Shown one piece after another: positions 27,004 through 34,716 of a stretch of DNA of 64,000 nt. A program made the position numbers and the translations under genes. Source of the DNA: an uncultured Cytophagales bacterium (GTDB taxonomy: Bacteria > Bacteroidota > Bacteroidia > Cytophagales > Thermonemataceae); the NCBI GenBank assembly GCA_937911505.1, contig CALEMF010000076.1, forward strand, positions 81,983 to 145,982. Direction: 5' to 3'. Each line of letters starts with the position of its first letter. Position 1 is the first letter of the stretch. The notes under the pieces are model-generated. The model was not told the origin of the DNA. It saw only the letters and a program-made list of their open reading frames with translations, and searched no databases.

Positions 27004-27726
27004 TTACAGAATTGCAAAGCGAGTTTTTACTTCGTAGCGCAGCTTTATACTTCTTAGCTCATCCTCTCCGTCACTATCACTAGGACTGCTTACCATTACA
27101 TTACTCATGGTTGAGGGAGGGAGCCATCTGCCATAACGATCGCTATCAATCTCTACGATCATCAATACATCACCTGTTTTCTTTCCAATACTTTCTAAAA
27201 AATAGTCTGCTTTGGCTTTGGCAGCTTTTAGCGCCTCTATTTTTACTTGTTTTCTATACTCAGCAAGTTGGGGATGATCTAGCCGGCTAATACGCATATA
27301 CTCTATTCCTTTTATGTTGGCTTTATTGATAATGTCATTAATCTTCTGAAAATCGTCTAAACGGATTTCTAACTGCTTACTAACGAGAAAGGACTTCCCT
27401 CTCATGCGCCAGTAATTGCCCACCTCTTTGATGGTTATTTGAGATTTATCAATACCAATCGCTGCGAGCTTTTTTAAAAGATCAGCTTCAATAGTAGCCA
27501 AGGGTAGTTTGGTGCGGTAATCTTTTTCTTCAGCCCCTTTTTTGAATTCCTCTTCCCAGTACTCTTCTATTCCGATGGTAAAATAAATAGTTTTGGGGGC
27601 GATCTTCATTTCGGCACTTCCGACGACTTCTATGAACTTTTCGTTGGAAGTAGCAGAAATACTTTGTGCGCAAAGGATACTGGGAACGCACAATGCCCAT
27701 AAACTTATGATTACAATTTTTTTCAT
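27004..27726 (-). CDS. SIMPL-domain (DUF541) periplasmic protein
   Basis: 240 residues. The start is set at the ATG at 27726, followed by a signal peptide (KKIVIISLWALCVPSILCAQS). A frame opening 51 nt earlier would include the -7 element TATCTTTG at 27763-27756, so it is rejected. The SIMPL core is recognised by VVGSAEMKIAPKTIYFTIGIEE, IDKSQITIKEVGNYW and EALKAAKAKADYFLESIGKKTGDVL. Members are periplasmic or outer-membrane proteins of uncertain function, some linked to oxidative stress. Single gene by spacing. Confidence 0.85.
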   Translation of the reverse strand: MKKIVIISLWALCVPSILCAQSISATSNEKFIEVVGSAEMKIAPKTIYFTIGIEEYWEEEFKKGAEEKDYRTKLPLATIEADLLKKLAAIGIDKSQITIKEVGNYWRMRGKSFLVSKQLEIRLDDFQKINDIINKANIKGIEYMRISRLDHPQLAEYRKQVKIEALKAAKAKADYFLESIGKKTGDVLMIVEIDSDRYGRWLPPSTMSNVMVSSPSDSDGEDELRSIKLRYEVKTRFAIL

Positions 27727-27755
27727 AGTAAAAATGGTCTTATTTTGTCTTCTGC

Positions 27756-27763
27756 CAAAGATA
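27756..27763 (-). promoter_or_regulatory. Bacteroidota -7 element for the SIMPL gene
   Basis: TATCTTTG on the minus strand fits TAnnTTTG, 30-37 bp upstream of the chosen ATG. A TTG-type -33 element at the usual distance is not clear, so only the -7 box is claimed. Confidence 0.5.
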
Positions 27764-27870
27764 CAATTAATAGCCATTACATAGAAAGCCTACAACAAAT
27801 AAGTCTAGAAGCCTCTGCTAACTTTTAGCAATCAGTACCTGATTTTATAACTGCTCAGTAATCCTCCCAA

Positions 27871-27904
27871 AGAAGTGATCATCAATAGATTGATGATCAC
27901 TTCT
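27871..27904. repeat. 14-bp perfect inverted repeat, no U-tract
   Basis: AGAAGTGATCATCA (27871-27884), loop ATAGAT, TGATGATCACTTCT (27891-27904). It lies in the 326-bp gap between two divergent genes, where a terminator has no obvious transcript to end. It could be an operator for a dimeric regulator of either gene or the end of a small unannotated transcript. Confidence 0.5.
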
Positions 27905-28052
27905 ATATATCTGGGTAAGAAGGTTGCAAAGCTGCGATTAAAGTGTTTATTTAGAGTAATAAACGCACAAAGATGGGGGCTACTGCGTATTTACTTCAAG
28001 AGTTTGCATGCATAACACTGGGGATGCCCATCTAAAAACTTAACCTATCAAT

Positions 28053-28466
28053 ATGAGAGATATTACAGATACTTTTAAAAATGCGATTAAAAGCAACCTT
28101 AGCTGGTCGATGGATGACTTTTACCAACTTGTAGAAACCATTCGTGAGAAGACTTACGAGGTATCTTTTTGGGAAAATGTAGAAAATTGGGCTACCATTT
28201 CCAAGCACGGTCAGGTAGAAGGCTACCTTTGGTCGAAATATCCTGTTATTTTTGTCAGTGCTAGCCAATGGGAGCTCATTAATTACCTTAAAGATGCTTA
28301 TCGCTTGATGGCTGTCATTGATGTGGAAGACCTTAAACAGAAAGAGTTTCAGTTGAACCATGCCGTATTGAAAGATTATCTAGAAGAAGGGGTTCACTAC
28401 ACGAAGTTTTCAGTCTCTGATCTTTGGTTTTATACCAATAATAAGTCGGGTAGTTTGCAGAAATAA
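28053..28466 (+). CDS. Hypothetical protein
   Basis: 137 residues, no signal peptide or membrane segment. The composition is soluble and mixed alpha/beta, with two Trp-rich parts (SFWENVENWATISKHG, VSDLWFYTN). No conserved catalytic motif was recognised. It lies alone, 135 nt before the photolyase gene on the same strand. The regular codon use, clear start and stop and absence of a competing frame support a real gene. Confidence 0.55.
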   Translation: MRDITDTFKNAIKSNLSWSMDDFYQLVETIREKTYEVSFWENVENWATISKHGQVEGYLWSKYPVIFVSASQWELINYLKDAYRLMAVIDVEDLKQKEFQLNHAVLKDYLEEGVHYTKFSVSDLWFYTNNKSGSLQK

Positions 28467-28562
28467 TTACTAGTCTCTATACTTTATTATCAGTGATACT
28501 TGGGTAGCAGCCTTATGGGAGGCTACTTAGCAGTATTCTTTTTGTCTTTTTTAAAACCTCTT

Positions 28563-28574
28563 TTGTAGCTACAA
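28563..28574. promoter_or_regulatory. Palindrome TTGTAGCTACAA in the photolyase leader
   Basis: Perfect 12-bp palindrome 27 bp before the photolyase start, inside the larger block TTTTGTAGCTACAAG. The same 15 bases occur at 30823-30838, before the aldehyde dehydrogenase gene. Two identical copies at like positions in two gene leaders suggest a shared operator. Confidence 0.55.
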
Positions 28575-28601
28575 GTTTATAGACAAACAAAACGCAGTAC
28601 T

Positions 28602-30137
28602 ATGGCACGTAAGCTACGCTTGATTTTAGGGGATCAACTCAACTATCAACATTCTTGGTTTCAGGAGACCGACTCACAAGTGGTCTACCTCTTAATGGAA
28701 ATGAAACAAGAGCTTACGTACGTAAAGCATCATATCCAAAAAGTAGTAGGGTTCTTCAAAGCGATGCGCGCCTTCAAAGAATGGTTAGAAAGTGAAGGGC
28801 ATGAGGTTATTTACTATTCATTAGATCATAAAAAAAACAAGCAGTCTTTAACTGATAATCTCTCAAAACTCATTGAAGAAGAAAGCATCACTACTTTTGA
28901 ATATCTTCTTCCAGATGAATATCGGCTTGATGAGCAGCTCAAAGACTTTTGCGATCACCTTTCCATTGATAGCGACAGCTATGATACTGAGCACTTTCTT
29001 ACAGAACGTTCTGGCGTAGCCAATTTTTTCAAGAAGAAGAAAACCTACTTGATGGAAAATTTTTATCGTATGATGCGTAAAAAATATGATCTTTTGATGG
29101 AAGATGAGGAGCCAATTGGCGAGCAATGGAATTATGATGAAGAAAATAGAAACAAATATAAGGGTAAGGTACCTGTACCCGACATTCCCTCTTTTGAGCA
29201 CGATGTTCAAGGAATCATCGATTTACTTGATGAACAAGATATTGCTACGATTGGGCAAATAGACGCCAAACGCTTCTCTTACCCAACCAGTCGAGAAGAG
29301 GCCTGTGCACTATTAAAACACTTCACCACAGAATGTCTTCCTCACTTTGGTACATACGAAGATGCGATGCATACGGATCATCCCTATCTTTTTCACTCAC
29401 GTTTGTCTTTTGCACTCAATACTAAAATGCTGCACCCTCTTGAAGTATGTAAGGCAGCCATCGAGACCTGGGAGGCAGATAAAGATACCATTACTTTGGC
29501 GCAAGTAGAAGGCTTCGTAAGGCAGATCATTGGTTGGCGAGAATTTATGAGAGGCATCTACTGGGAAAAAATGCCTGATTACAAAGAAAAAAACTACTTC
29601 TCCCACGAGGCACCTCTCCCTGATTTTTACTGGACAGGCAATACGAAAATGAATTGTCTTAGTCATGCCATTACACAGTCTTTGGAAAATGCTTACGCGC
29701 ATCATATTCAACGGCTGATGCTGACGGGTAACTTTGCACTACTACTGGGGGTACATCCCGATGAGGTAGACCAGTGGTACTTGGGTATTTACATAGATGC
29801 GATTGAATGGGTAGAGATTACTAATACACGGGGTATGAGCCAGTTTGCAGATGGCGGGCTCATTGCCACAAAACCCTACGTTTCTAGTGCCAACTACATA
29901 CATAAGATGAGTAACTACTGTAAGGATTGTAGTTATGACTATAAATCAAAGTATGGTGAAAAAGCTTGCCCCTTCAATAGCTTGTACTGGGACTTTCTGC
30001 ATCGCCACCAAGACCAGCTAGGCAATAATGGCCGTATGGGGATGATGTATAGTATGCTGAAGAAGATGGATGAGGAAGAACGAGACAAAATTCTAGCGCA
30101 GGCAGCCAAATACAAAGAAAAAGTCAACGATTTGTAA
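28602..30137 (+). CDS. Fe-S cluster (6-4)-type photolyase (FeS-BCP / PhrB group)
   Basis: 511 residues. The first 120 residues are the Rossmann antenna-like domain (KLRLILGDQLNYQHSWF), followed by the helical FAD domain with NTRGMSQFADGGLIATKPY. Four cysteines, Cys352, Cys440, Cys443 (CKDC) and Cys456, match the spacing of the [4Fe-4S] ligands of PhrB-type bacterial photolyases, in which the ligands are 88, 3 and 13 residues apart. Expected to repair (6-4) photoproducts in UV-damaged DNA with blue light. A palindrome shared with the ALDH gene is in its leader. Consistent with the light-driven rhodopsin elsewhere in the window. Confidence 0.93.
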   Translation: MARKLRLILGDQLNYQHSWFQETDSQVVYLLMEMKQELTYVKHHIQKVVGFFKAMRAFKEWLESEGHEVIYYSLDHKKNKQSLTDNLSKLIEEESITTFEYLLPDEYRLDEQLKDFCDHLSIDSDSYDTEHFLTERSGVANFFKKKKTYLMENFYRMMRKKYDLLMEDEEPIGEQWNYDEENRNKYKGKVPVPDIPSFEHDVQGIIDLLDEQDIATIGQIDAKRFSYPTSREEACALLKHFTTECLPHFGTYEDAMHTDHPYLFHSRLSFALNTKMLHPLEVCKAAIETWEADKDTITLAQVEGFVRQIIGWREFMRGIYWEKMPDYKEKNYFSHEAPLPDFYWTGNTKMNCLSHAITQSLENAYAHHIQRLMLTGNFALLLGVHPDEVDQWYLGIYIDAIEWVEITNTRGMSQFADGGLIATKPYVSSANYIHKMSNYCKDCSYDYKSKYGEKACPFNSLYWDFLHRHQDQLGNNGRMGMMYSMLKKMDEEERDKILAQAAKYKEKVNDL

Positions 30138-30179
30138 CCGTGAACCCAAGATAAGTTCATTATTTAAGTACTGCAAATA

Positions 30180-30749
30180 CTAATTCAGCGAAGGATTATC
30201 AGGAAAATTGGCCCAAATGGCATACTCGGCCGACATGTTTTTGATTCGCTCTCGCCAAAGCTCTTTTACATCGGTTGTATTCATCACCTCTTCGATAGAA
30301 ATATCTTCAATAATCCAAGAGTTCTCTTTCATCTCAGCAGCAAGCTGACCTGGCGACCAACCTGCATAACCCACAAAAAAGCGTATTTCACTTTCATCTA
30401 CCGCATGTGTATTGGCATAGTCTTTCAACGCCTCAAAATCACCGCCCCAAAAAAGCCCATCTTTTACTAGCATGCTCCCTTCTATTTCTGCGATACGATG
30501 AAGATAAAAAAGAGCATTATCATTCACAGGGCCTCCTAAATACAAGCATTGATCGAGGTATAAAAAGCCACTTACCGCCTCTTGCAGTTGGGCTTCAAGC
30601 GCTTTATTGATGACAAAACCTAGCGTTCCCCCTTCATTGTGCTCCACAAGCAACACAACTGATCGCTTAAAGTAAGGATCAAGTAGAAAAGGATCGGCTA
30701 CCAGCACTTTCCCTTGGGTAATATCATCTTGGTTGTAGCTCATTATCAT
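30180..30749 (-). CDS. YqgE/AlgH family protein
   Basis: 189 residues. Typical YqgE motifs: QGKVLVADPFLLDPYFKRSVVLLVEHN, GTLGFVINKAL, YLGGPVNDNALFYLH, IRFFVGYAGWSPGQLAAEM and a final WANFPDNPSLN. The fold is a cytosolic alpha/beta protein of unknown biochemical role; in some species it affects regulation of secreted polysaccharide, but the link is indirect. Convergent with the photolyase gene; its start is 129 bp from the ALDH gene. Start is taken at the first ATG, with ATG 2 codons later equally possible. Confidence 0.88.
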   Translation of the reverse strand: MIMSYNQDDITQGKVLVADPFLLDPYFKRSVVLLVEHNEGGTLGFVINKALEAQLQEAVSGFLYLDQCLYLGGPVNDNALFYLHRIAEIEGSMLVKDGLFWGGDFEALKDYANTHAVDESEIRFFVGYAGWSPGQLAAEMKENSWIIEDISIEEVMNTTDVKELWRERIKNMSAEYAIWANFPDNPSLN

Positions 30750-30803
30750 TTATTGGCTTAAGACAAAACTATTTTATTATATGTATTTTCCAAAAATATG
30801 CCT

Positions 30804-30837
30804 TACTTTTGAAAAGCAATTTTTTTTGTAGCTACAA
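30804..30837 (+). promoter_or_regulatory. Promoter -7 box and palindrome before the aldehyde dehydrogenase gene
   Basis: TACTTTTG (30804-30811) fits TAnnTTTG. The palindrome TTGTAGCTACAA (30826-30837) lies 15 bp downstream of it, near the predicted start of transcription, and 40 bp before the ATG. The same palindrome occurs in the photolyase leader. An operator here would fit repression at the start site. Confidence 0.55.
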
Positions 30838-30877
30838 GCTTTCAGCAGTACAACATCAACTATAATTATCGCACTCC

Positions 30878-32242
30878 ATGGCCATTAAAAGCATTAATCC
30901 CTACAACCAACAAGTTCTCAAGGAATTCGACGCGCTCTCTGTAGCAAACATTCACGAAAAACTATCTACCGCACAAACCCGCTTCACTGCTTGGCAGAAA
31001 ACTTCTTTCGAAGAACGAGCTCGTTTGATGGAAAAAGCCGCAGATGTAATGGAAAGTAAGAAAGCGCATTATGCGTCTTTGATGACACAAGAAATGGGAA
31101 AGCTTTCTTCAGAAGCCCTTGCAGAAGTTGAAAAGTGTGCTTGGTGTTGTCGCTATTATGCTACGCACGCTGCCGATTTTCTCAAGGATGAACTCATTGA
31201 AACTGATGCTTCTAAGAGCTACCTCCACTACGAACCACTCGGTGTAATTTTGGCCATTATGCCCTGGAATTTTCCCTTTTGGCAAGTCATTCGTTTTGCT
31301 GCGCCTACCCTTATGGCAGGCAATGTAGGGGTGCTTAAACACGCCTCCAATGTTCCTCAGTGTGCCTTGGCCTTAGAAGAAATTTTTATAGAAGCTGGAT
31401 TTCCTGAAGGCGTTTTCCAAACACTCCTGATGAACACCAGCGATGTAGAGGAAGTCATCAAGCATCCTGCAGTAAAGGCTGTCACGCTTACGGGTAGTGA
31501 AGGGGCTGGTGCAAGTGTGGCAGCGCTTGCTGGAAAATATTTAAAGAAGACTGTGCTGGAGTTAGGGGGAAGCGATCCCTTTATCATTTTGGAGGATGTG
31601 GATGTTGCACACGTTGCGAAAATGGCAGTAAAAGGACGGATGATCAACGCTGGTCAAAGTTGTATTGCTGCTAAGCGATTTATTGTTGTAAAAAGTGTGG
31701 CCGAAGCCTTTATCGAGGCCTTTAAGGAAGAAATGGGAAAACTACAATTGGGTGATCCCACACAAGAAGCCACTACACTGGCTTGTATGGCTCGCAAAGA
31801 CCTCACAGATGAACTGCTCGAGCAAGTACAGCAGAGTATTGATCTAGGCGCTACAACTATTCTAGGCGGTAAAAAAGCCAAAGAAGGGGAAGCTTTTTTT
31901 GAGCCTACCATTCTTACTAATCTACAACAAGGAATGCCTGCTTATGATCAAGAGTTGTTTGGCCCTGTGGCTTCTGTAATTGTAGTAGAAGATGCTGAAG
32001 AAGCCATCGCAGTAGCGAATGCCTCTCCTTACGGTTTAGGAGGGTCTATTTGGAGCAAGAACATAGAAAAGGCAGAAGCACTGGCGCATCGCGTGGCGTC
32101 TGGGGCTGTGTTTATCAATGGGATTGTAAAGTCTGATCCTCGCTTGCCTTTCGGCGGCGTAAAACTATCTGGATATGGCAGAGAACTCTCTTATCTTGGT
32201 ATTCGAGAATTTGTGAATATTCAGACCATTTGGGTAGGCTAA
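30878..32242 (+). CDS. Aldehyde dehydrogenase, succinate-semialdehyde dehydrogenase-like
   Basis: 454 residues. NAD(P)-dependent oxidation of an aldehyde to an acid. The oxyanion Asn is in AIMPWNFPFWQV, the general base Glu in LELGGSDPFII, and the nucleophile Cys in GQSCIAAKRF. The glycine motif is TGSEGAGASV. The short length (about 455 rather than 480-500) and PWNFPFWQ sequence fit the group annotated as NAD-dependent succinate-semialdehyde dehydrogenases, but the true substrate is not proven. Overlaps the convergent thioredoxin-like gene by 4 nt. Shares a leader palindrome with the photolyase gene. Confidence 0.9.
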   Translation: MAIKSINPYNQQVLKEFDALSVANIHEKLSTAQTRFTAWQKTSFEERARLMEKAADVMESKKAHYASLMTQEMGKLSSEALAEVEKCAWCCRYYATHAADFLKDELIETDASKSYLHYEPLGVILAIMPWNFPFWQVIRFAAPTLMAGNVGVLKHASNVPQCALALEEIFIEAGFPEGVFQTLLMNTSDVEEVIKHPAVKAVTLTGSEGAGASVAALAGKYLKKTVLELGGSDPFIILEDVDVAHVAKMAVKGRMINAGQSCIAAKRFIVVKSVAEAFIEAFKEEMGKLQLGDPTQEATTLACMARKDLTDELLEQVQQSIDLGATTILGGKKAKEGEAFFEPTILTNLQQGMPAYDQELFGPVASVIVVEDAEEAIAVANASPYGLGGSIWSKNIEKAEALAHRVASGAVFINGIVKSDPRLPFGGVKLSGYGRELSYLGIREFVNIQTIWVG

Positions 32243-32625
32243 ATTTGCGCTACGGTACCGATAGGAAGTAATTTGAAGATGTCTGTAGCCGTTTGGCAAA
32301 TAACCGCTTGCCCATTGTAAAGGGCTACTGGATATTTGAGCAAATGTGGGTGTGCTACCAATAGTTCCGCCACTTCTTCCGTAGTCATTTGCTTGGATAA
32401 ATTTTTCTGAAAAAAAGGATCAGCACAGTTGAGCAGCTCACAAGGTTGGATTTGTAGACGTTCTACAAGGCTGGTGAGTATATCGGTAGAAAGGCTTGCT
32501 ATTTCGTTAACAGCCGTTTGTTGGATACACTTCGCAAAAGTAGAAGCATAAATAAAAGCCATTTGGCCGATCTGAGTGGTAGAATCATTGATTAAAATGA
32601 GCGTATCTTCCCCTATTCGCATCAT
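32239..32625 (-). CDS. ArsC/Spx-like thioredoxin-fold protein, atypical
   Basis: 128 residues. The C-terminal half LVAHPHLLKYPVALYNGQAVICQTATDIFKLL strongly recalls the ArsC/Spx family (usual text: hPxLIkRPIvv.g..avIG.p.e...l). The N-terminal redox CxxC or CX5R motif is missing, so reductase activity is doubtful. It may be a regulator or adaptor, as Spx is. The start at ATG 32625 or the second ATG one codon later is not resolved. Convergent with the ALDH gene, with 4 nt shared. Confidence 0.6.
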   Translation of the reverse strand: MMRIGEDTLILINDSTTQIGQMAFIYASTFAKCIQQTAVNEIASLSTDILTSLVERLQIQPCELLNCADPFFQKNLSKQMTTEEVAELLVAHPHLLKYPVALYNGQAVICQTATDIFKLLPIGTVAQI

Positions 32626-32758
32626 AAGTACAGGATTATTTAGTGTGTAGTGGTTTTCTCTAAGACATTTAAGTATAGAACAAAGGAACGAAAAAAAGGT
32701 TGGTTATGCAAGCTTCTACATATTTAAGTCAGATGTACAGTGTTTTTAACTTTCCTTA

Positions 32759-32790
32759 TTTGTAACAAATCTAAATAATCTTTATCTTTG
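32759..32790 (+). promoter_or_regulatory. Full Bacteroidota promoter: TTTG / TAnnTTTG
   Basis: -33 box TTTG at 32759-32762 and -7 box TATCTTTG at 32783-32790, separated by 20 bp, both matching the consensus of the Bacteroidota primary sigma factor. Transcription would begin near 32797 and the ATG is at 32813. Confidence 0.8.
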
Positions 32791-32812
32791 TGGTGTTAGG
32801 TCACAAGATTTT

Positions 32813-33154
32813 ATGACACAATTCGAGGAAATTTTTAGTACAACACACGGAAGTATGCATCAGTGTAGCCATACTTACCGCTACCAGCTTCACTTCAAAG
32901 GACTTGTCTACACATTCAAGGTGAATGACTTCCAACAATTAAAGCGTGCTTTGGATCGTGTTGATGTAGCGGCTATGTTACACAATCCAGATAATTCTTG
33001 TGACTTAGAAATCATCACCCCTCCTCAGTCTGATCGTTGCTACGTCCTTACCCTTTGTGACATCATTCATTTAAAAGAGCTACTAGCAGGAACCAAGGTG
33101 ATGCTCTCACTCAATAGCATTCTTAAAGAGAAGCTTTACACGGCTTTTGCCTAG
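32813..33154 (+). CDS. Small Bacteroidota-type protein upstream of ferritin, function unknown
   Basis: 113 residues, soluble, no signal peptide. A Cys/His-containing opening (GSMHQCSHTYRYQLHFKG) and a predicted beta-alpha-beta core (YTFKVNDFQQLKRALDRV ... CYVLTLCDIIHLKELL). It has a textbook promoter. The ferritin gene is 120 nt downstream on the same strand, so both may share a transcript. I recall similar small proteins in Bacteroidota (DUF6686-like), but that name is uncertain. Confidence 0.55.
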   Translation: MTQFEEIFSTTHGSMHQCSHTYRYQLHFKGLVYTFKVNDFQQLKRALDRVDVAAMLHNPDNSCDLEIITPPQSDRCYVLTLCDIIHLKELLAGTKVMLSLNSILKEKLYTAFA

Positions 33155-33274
33155 TTGCTGCTCCTTTTACTATTAATTTAAACTTATTCTATATTGGGTA
33201 CATTTCGCCCCAGTAGTAAACATAAGCCCTTTTCTTTTTGTATAATTGTTAATAGTTAAAACAGAATAGAAATA

Positions 33275-33805
33275 ATGAAAGATTTAGTAAGACTTAAAAC
33301 CTCTTTGAAAGAAGAGGTAGAACATATCCTTAACGAACAAGTGAAATTAGAGGCTTTGTCATCATCACGTTACTTGGCAATGGCCGCTTGGTGCGATCGC
33401 AATGGCTTTGATAATAGTGCTAATTTCTTCTACGAGCAAGCGGAAGAAGAGCGTACTCATATGTTAAAGTTTTTCAAGTACATCGCCGATATGGGCGGTA
33501 GAGCTGTTTCACCTGAAGTAACTAACATAAAGTTAGAGTTCGACTCTTTCAGAGAGATATTTGAACTTGCCCTAGAGCACGAAGTACAGGTGAGTCAGGC
33601 CATTCATCGTATTGTTGATGCCTGTAGAAAGCACCAAGATTATACTACGGAGAACTTCTTACAATGGTTCTTAACGGAGCAAATGGAAGAAGAGTACATC
33701 GCCCGTCGTGCATTAGAGTTGTTTGATGTAATTGGTGAAGAAGGCGTAGGAAGATTTATGATCGACCAACAGGTAACGAAAATTAACTACGAAAAACCTG
33801 CGTAA
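33275..33805 (+). CDS. Ferritin (FtnA type)
   Basis: 176 residues, four-helix bundle; stores iron as ferric oxide in a 24-mer shell. Ferroxidase ligands include Glu in NEQVKLEALSS, Glu and His in QAEEERTHMLKF (the ExxH motif), and Glu in EHEVQVSQAIH, with further acidic residues in TEQMEEEYIARR. No haem-binding Met is evident as in bacterioferritin. A strong terminator follows 26 nt after the stop. Neighbouring [2Fe-2S] protein is on the other strand. Confidence 0.95.
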   Translation: MKDLVRLKTSLKEEVEHILNEQVKLEALSSSRYLAMAAWCDRNGFDNSANFFYEQAEEERTHMLKFFKYIADMGGRAVSPEVTNIKLEFDSFREIFELALEHEVQVSQAIHRIVDACRKHQDYTTENFLQWFLTEQMEEEYIARRALELFDVIGEEGVGRFMIDQQVTKINYEKPA

Positions 33806-33831
33806 TTCCATACACAGTTTGTTATTTATAG

Positions 33832-33858
33832 AAAAGTGCGCTTTCGAGCGCACTTTTT
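33832..33858. terminator. Bidirectional intrinsic terminator after ferritin
   Basis: Stem AAAAGTGCGCT (33832-33842), TTCG tetraloop, AGCGCACTTTT (33847-33857), then TTCTTTTT. It ends ferritin transcription on plus and can serve the [2Fe-2S] gene on minus. Confidence 0.9.
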
Positions 33859-33867
33859 CTTTTTGTG

Positions 33868-34131
33868 CTATTTTGTAAAGACCTCTAAAGAGCGTTTTAT
33901 TTCTTCTGCTTGTACTTTGGTGAGCCAGCGATTTTCGGGCTGAAAAAATACCACCGGCGCTTGCTTGCACCGATCTAAGCAGAGGGTTTTCACTACTTCT
34001 ATTTTTTCTTTATTCCCTTTATCTTTGCGAAACTGTTTTAAAGAAGCAAGAATTTCTTTGTTATACTTTCTGCATTTACTTCCTGTACAAACGCCTATTA
34101 TCTTCTCTGGATTTTCTTTGACTTTTCCCAT
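33868..34131 (-). CDS. Thioredoxin-like [2Fe-2S] ferredoxin-domain protein
   Basis: 87 residues. The four cysteines are arranged as CTGSKC near residue 15-20 and CLDRC near residue 51-55, the pattern of thioredoxin-like [2Fe-2S] proteins (as in the NuoE-like small ferredoxins). Electron transfer in the cytoplasm is likely; the partner is unknown. It follows the YceI gene by 3 nt. Confidence 0.8.
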   Translation of the reverse strand: MGKVKENPEKIIGVCTGSKCRKYNKEILASLKQFRKDKGNKEKIEVVKTLCLDRCKQAPVVFFQPENRWLTKVQAEEIKRSLEVFTK

Positions 34132-34134
34132 ACA

Positions 34135-34665
34135 CTATCTTTTATAAAATTCTGCATTAATGTCAATATCTATCTCATGACCAATAAACAAAGCACCATT
34201 TTCGAGTGGTTTATCCCAAGTAAGCCCAAAGCGTACCCTTCTAATTTGTGTAGTAGCGGCAAAGCCTAGCTTAATATTCCCCCAAGGATCTTTCTGAATC
34301 CCTTTATAGGTCGTTTCCAATGTTACAGGATGAGTTTGATTCTTGATTGTCAGCTTCCCTTCTACTTCAAATTGGCGTTCTCCTTTACGCTTGAACTGTG
34401 TGCTTACAAAACGTATGGTGGGATACTTGTCCACTTCAAGAAAATCGACTGACTTTAAATGAGCATCCCGCTTGGCATTATTGGTATCCAAACTGGAAGC
34501 ATCAAGTGAAGCTTCTACTTTTGCGTTGTCAAAATCTACGCCTTGGCTAGTAATAGTACCGCCAAAGCTTTTAATAAGTCCTACTACCTTTCCAATCACC
34601 ATATGAGGAATTGTAAATTTCACGTTGGCGTGTTCTAGATCAATTTCCCAAGTTTGTTTACTCAT
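34135..34665 (-). CDS. YceI-family lipid-binding protein
   Basis: 176 residues, extended lipocalin-like beta barrel that binds polyisoprenoid chains in the family. Motifs: WEIDLEHANVKFTIPHMVIGKVVG, FDNAKVEASLDASSLDTNNAKRDAHLKSVDFLEVDKYPTIRF (shortened here to FLEVDKYPTIRFVSTQF) and RRVRFGLTWDKPLENG with GHEIDIDINAEF. No signal peptide is visible, so it may stay in the cytoplasm, unlike E. coli YceI. Co-transcribed with the [2Fe-2S] gene 3 nt away. Confidence 0.87.
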   Translation of the reverse strand: MSKQTWEIDLEHANVKFTIPHMVIGKVVGLIKSFGGTITSQGVDFDNAKVEASLDASSLDTNNAKRDAHLKSVDFLEVDKYPTIRFVSTQFKRKGERQFEVEGKLTIKNQTHPVTLETTYKGIQKDPWGNIKLGFAATTQIRRVRFGLTWDKPLENGALFIGHEIDIDINAEFYKR

Positions 34666-34716
34666 GGTTTAAGTATGTTATTTAGCGGTTGATGATGCTA
34701 CTGTCGGAGTACTCTA

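Noticed and set aside
30878..32242. Naming the aldehyde dehydrogenase gabD
   Set aside because: Family and active site are clear, but nothing in the neighbourhood (no GABA or succinate genes) supports the substrate.
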